From NCBI GenBank assembly GCA_937894055.1, contig CALDHQ010000003.1, positions 1 through 7,609 on the forward strand: a stretch of 7,609 nucleotides of DNA, read 5' to 3'. Source of the stretch: an uncultured Polymorphobacter sp. (lineage in GTDB: Bacteria > Pseudomonadota > Alphaproteobacteria > Sphingomonadales > Sphingomonadaceae). The notes under the pieces are model-generated. The model did no database searches. It saw nothing but the letters and a program-made list of their open reading frames with translations, and was not told the DNA's origin. Both the position numbers and the translations under genes were made by a program. Shown here one piece after another: positions 6,802 through 7,609 of this stretch (the first letter of the stretch is position 1; each line of letters opens with the position of its first letter).

Positions 6802-7002
6802 TTGGACCGCGAAACGACCATCGCCCTGTTTGCCGTCGCGGTCGTGCTGATGCTGCTGGCGCGCTGGGGCGATGCCCGACGGCGCCGCACCCCGCATGGC
6901 GGACTGGCGTTGGTGCCGTGGCACGCGTTGATGTTCGTCTCGCTGGTCGGGATGCTGTTCCTGGGGGTGCATCTGCTGTCGTTTCTGGGGGTGCGCAACT
7001 AA
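6802..7002 (+). CDS. small two-helix membrane protein, function unknown
   Basis: This is a 66-residue hydrophobic protein starting MDRETTIALF. Helix one spans about 6-21 (TIALFAVAVVLMLLAR) and is followed by a very basic loop (DARRRRTPHGG, 24-34); helix two spans about 41-63 (WHALMFVSLVGMLFLGVHLLSFLG). The charge pattern puts the loop in the cytoplasm. The start is a TTG at 6802 with GGAGA 6 nt upstream (6791-6795); earlier in-frame ATGs (6736, 6751) have no ribosome site and would add an unlikely polar leader lying in the promoter region. Its TAA overlaps the first possible ATG of the nuclease gene (TAATG, 7000-7004), suggesting co-transcription. I do not recognise the family beyond a generic small inner-membrane protein. 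Confidence 0.7.
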   Translation: MDRETTIALFAVAVVLMLLARWGDARRRRTPHGGLALVPWHALMFVSLVGMLFLGVHLLSFLGVRN

Positions 7003-7040
7003 TGCTGGCGCATGCCCTTCGCGCGGTTATGTTGCGCAGC

Positions 7041-7609
7041 ATGAACCTGCGACCGTTCCTTGCTGCAGCGCTACTGCTGATCGCCGTACCGGTGCTGGCG
7101 TGGTCGCAACCCGGCCATATGACCACCGGCGCCATCGCCTATGACACGCTGGTGCGCGAGCATCCCGAGCTGCTGCCGCAGATCGAGGCGATCATCGCCG
7201 CGCACCCTGACAAGGCGCGGCTCGATACCGCGACCGCCGGGTTGACCGGCAGCGCCCGCACCCGCACGCAGTTCGAATGGCTGGCGCGCTGGCCCGACGA
7301 CATCCGCGTCGGCGAAGGCACCGACGGCAAATGGGACCACCCCGACTGGCATTACGAACTGCGCGTCGTGTCGCCGGCCAAGGCGATCTGGCCGTGGCGC
7401 AACGGCAACGCCGTCGACGCCTTCGCGCTCAACTACGCCGTGTTCAGCGACCCCAAAGCCGCCGCTGCCGACCGCGCCGTCGCGCTCGGCTGGCTGATGC
7501 ACATCGTCGGCGATATGCAGCAGCCGCTGCACGCCGGCGGCTCGACGGTGATCGGCCCGTTGCTGGTTGGACTTAAATCATCGGTGCAGATCGCCCAGCT
7601 CGATGCGAC
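7041..7609 (+). CDS. S1/P1-family zinc nuclease (3' end outside window)
   Basis: This is the N-terminal 189 residues of an exported S1/P1-type nuclease (phospholipase C/P1 fold), enzymes that cleave single-stranded nucleic acids with a three-zinc centre. A signal peptide (MNLRPFLAAALLLIAVPVLA, 1-20) ends just before Trp21, the mature N-terminal Trp that binds zinc in this family, and His26 completes WSQPGH. Asp86 in WPDDIR, His104 in DWHYELRV, and His154, Asp158 and His164 in MHIVGDMQQPLH are the expected ligands. The later HxxWD pair should lie further on. After HAGG (164-167) the sequence no longer resembles the family although the frame stays open. In-frame ATGs at 7002 and 7029 are alternative starts; 7041 gives the most compact signal peptide. 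It probably shares a transcript with the small membrane gene. Confidence 0.85.
   Translation, partial: MNLRPFLAAALLLIAVPVLAWSQPGHMTTGAIAYDTLVREHPELLPQIEAIIAAHPDKARLDTATAGLTGSARTRTQFEWLARWPDDIRVGEGTDGKWDHPDWHYELRVVSPAKAIWPWRNGNAVDAFALNYAVFSDPKAAAADRAVALGWLMHIVGDMQQPLHAGGSTVIGPLLVGLKSSVQIAQLDA

Noticed and set aside
7579..7609. Possible last codons of a minus-strand gene (RIELGDLHR then TGA) at the window's right edge.
   Set aside because: Nine codons are too few to support a gene, and the plus-strand nuclease frame is still open there.

Overview
This is a GC-rich, gene-dense 7.6 kb stretch that reads like the chromosome of an alphaproteobacterium, most probably a sphingomonad. That placement is an inference from base composition, the style of the PhaR and thiolase proteins, and the small-gene content. 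No rRNA or other phylogenetic marker is present. I see no phage, plasmid, integrase, transposase, CRISPR, defence or toxin-antitoxin gene. Most of the window is housekeeping or accessory metabolism, and I do not find a convincing new multi-gene system.

Layout from left to right. Positions 1-90 may be the last 29 codons of an unidentified plus-strand gene. A short G/C hairpin (124-146) separates it from a convergent minus-strand epoxide-hydrolase-type alpha/beta hydrolase (161-1183) with its full catalytic set. Divergent from that, across a 70 bp gap, a plus-strand pair encodes an MscS-family mechanosensitive channel (1254-2378) and a small DUF1905 protein (2390-2782). This pair meets, with only 9 bp between stop codons, a minus-strand operon transcribed from about 4939 to 2792: acetyl-CoA acetyltransferase (phaA-like), a reduced methyltransferase-like protein, and a PaaI-type hotdog thioesterase whose GTG start overlaps the preceding stop codon.

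Divergent from the thiolase is phaR (5090-5668), the polyhydroxyalkanoate (PHA) accumulation regulator. The 150 bp phaA-phaR gap holds TGC-rich dyads, including a perfect CTGC-N3-GCAG, the form of site described for PhaR proteins. The thiolase makes acetoacetyl-CoA, the first step towards polyhydroxybutyrate, so gene and regulator probably form a carbon-storage control unit. phaB, phaC and phasin genes are not in the window.

Between phaR and the next, convergent gene sits the most striking non-coding structure here: a 176 bp nested inverted repeat (5677-5852) made of a perfect 32 bp outer pair around a perfect 31 bp inner pair, each arm itself containing a small palindrome. It looks like a REP/BIME-type or MITE-like element and fills the intergenic space almost exactly.

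The right part has a minus-strand exported methyltransferase-like protein with a signal peptide (5866-6675), then a divergent plus-strand pair: a 66-residue two-helix membrane protein with a probable TTG start (6802-7002) and an S1/P1-family zinc nuclease (7041 to the window end). The nuclease matches its family through the central HxxxDxxxxxH cluster, then departs from it in the last 60 or so bases, which may be a real lesion, an insertion junction or a sequence-end artefact.
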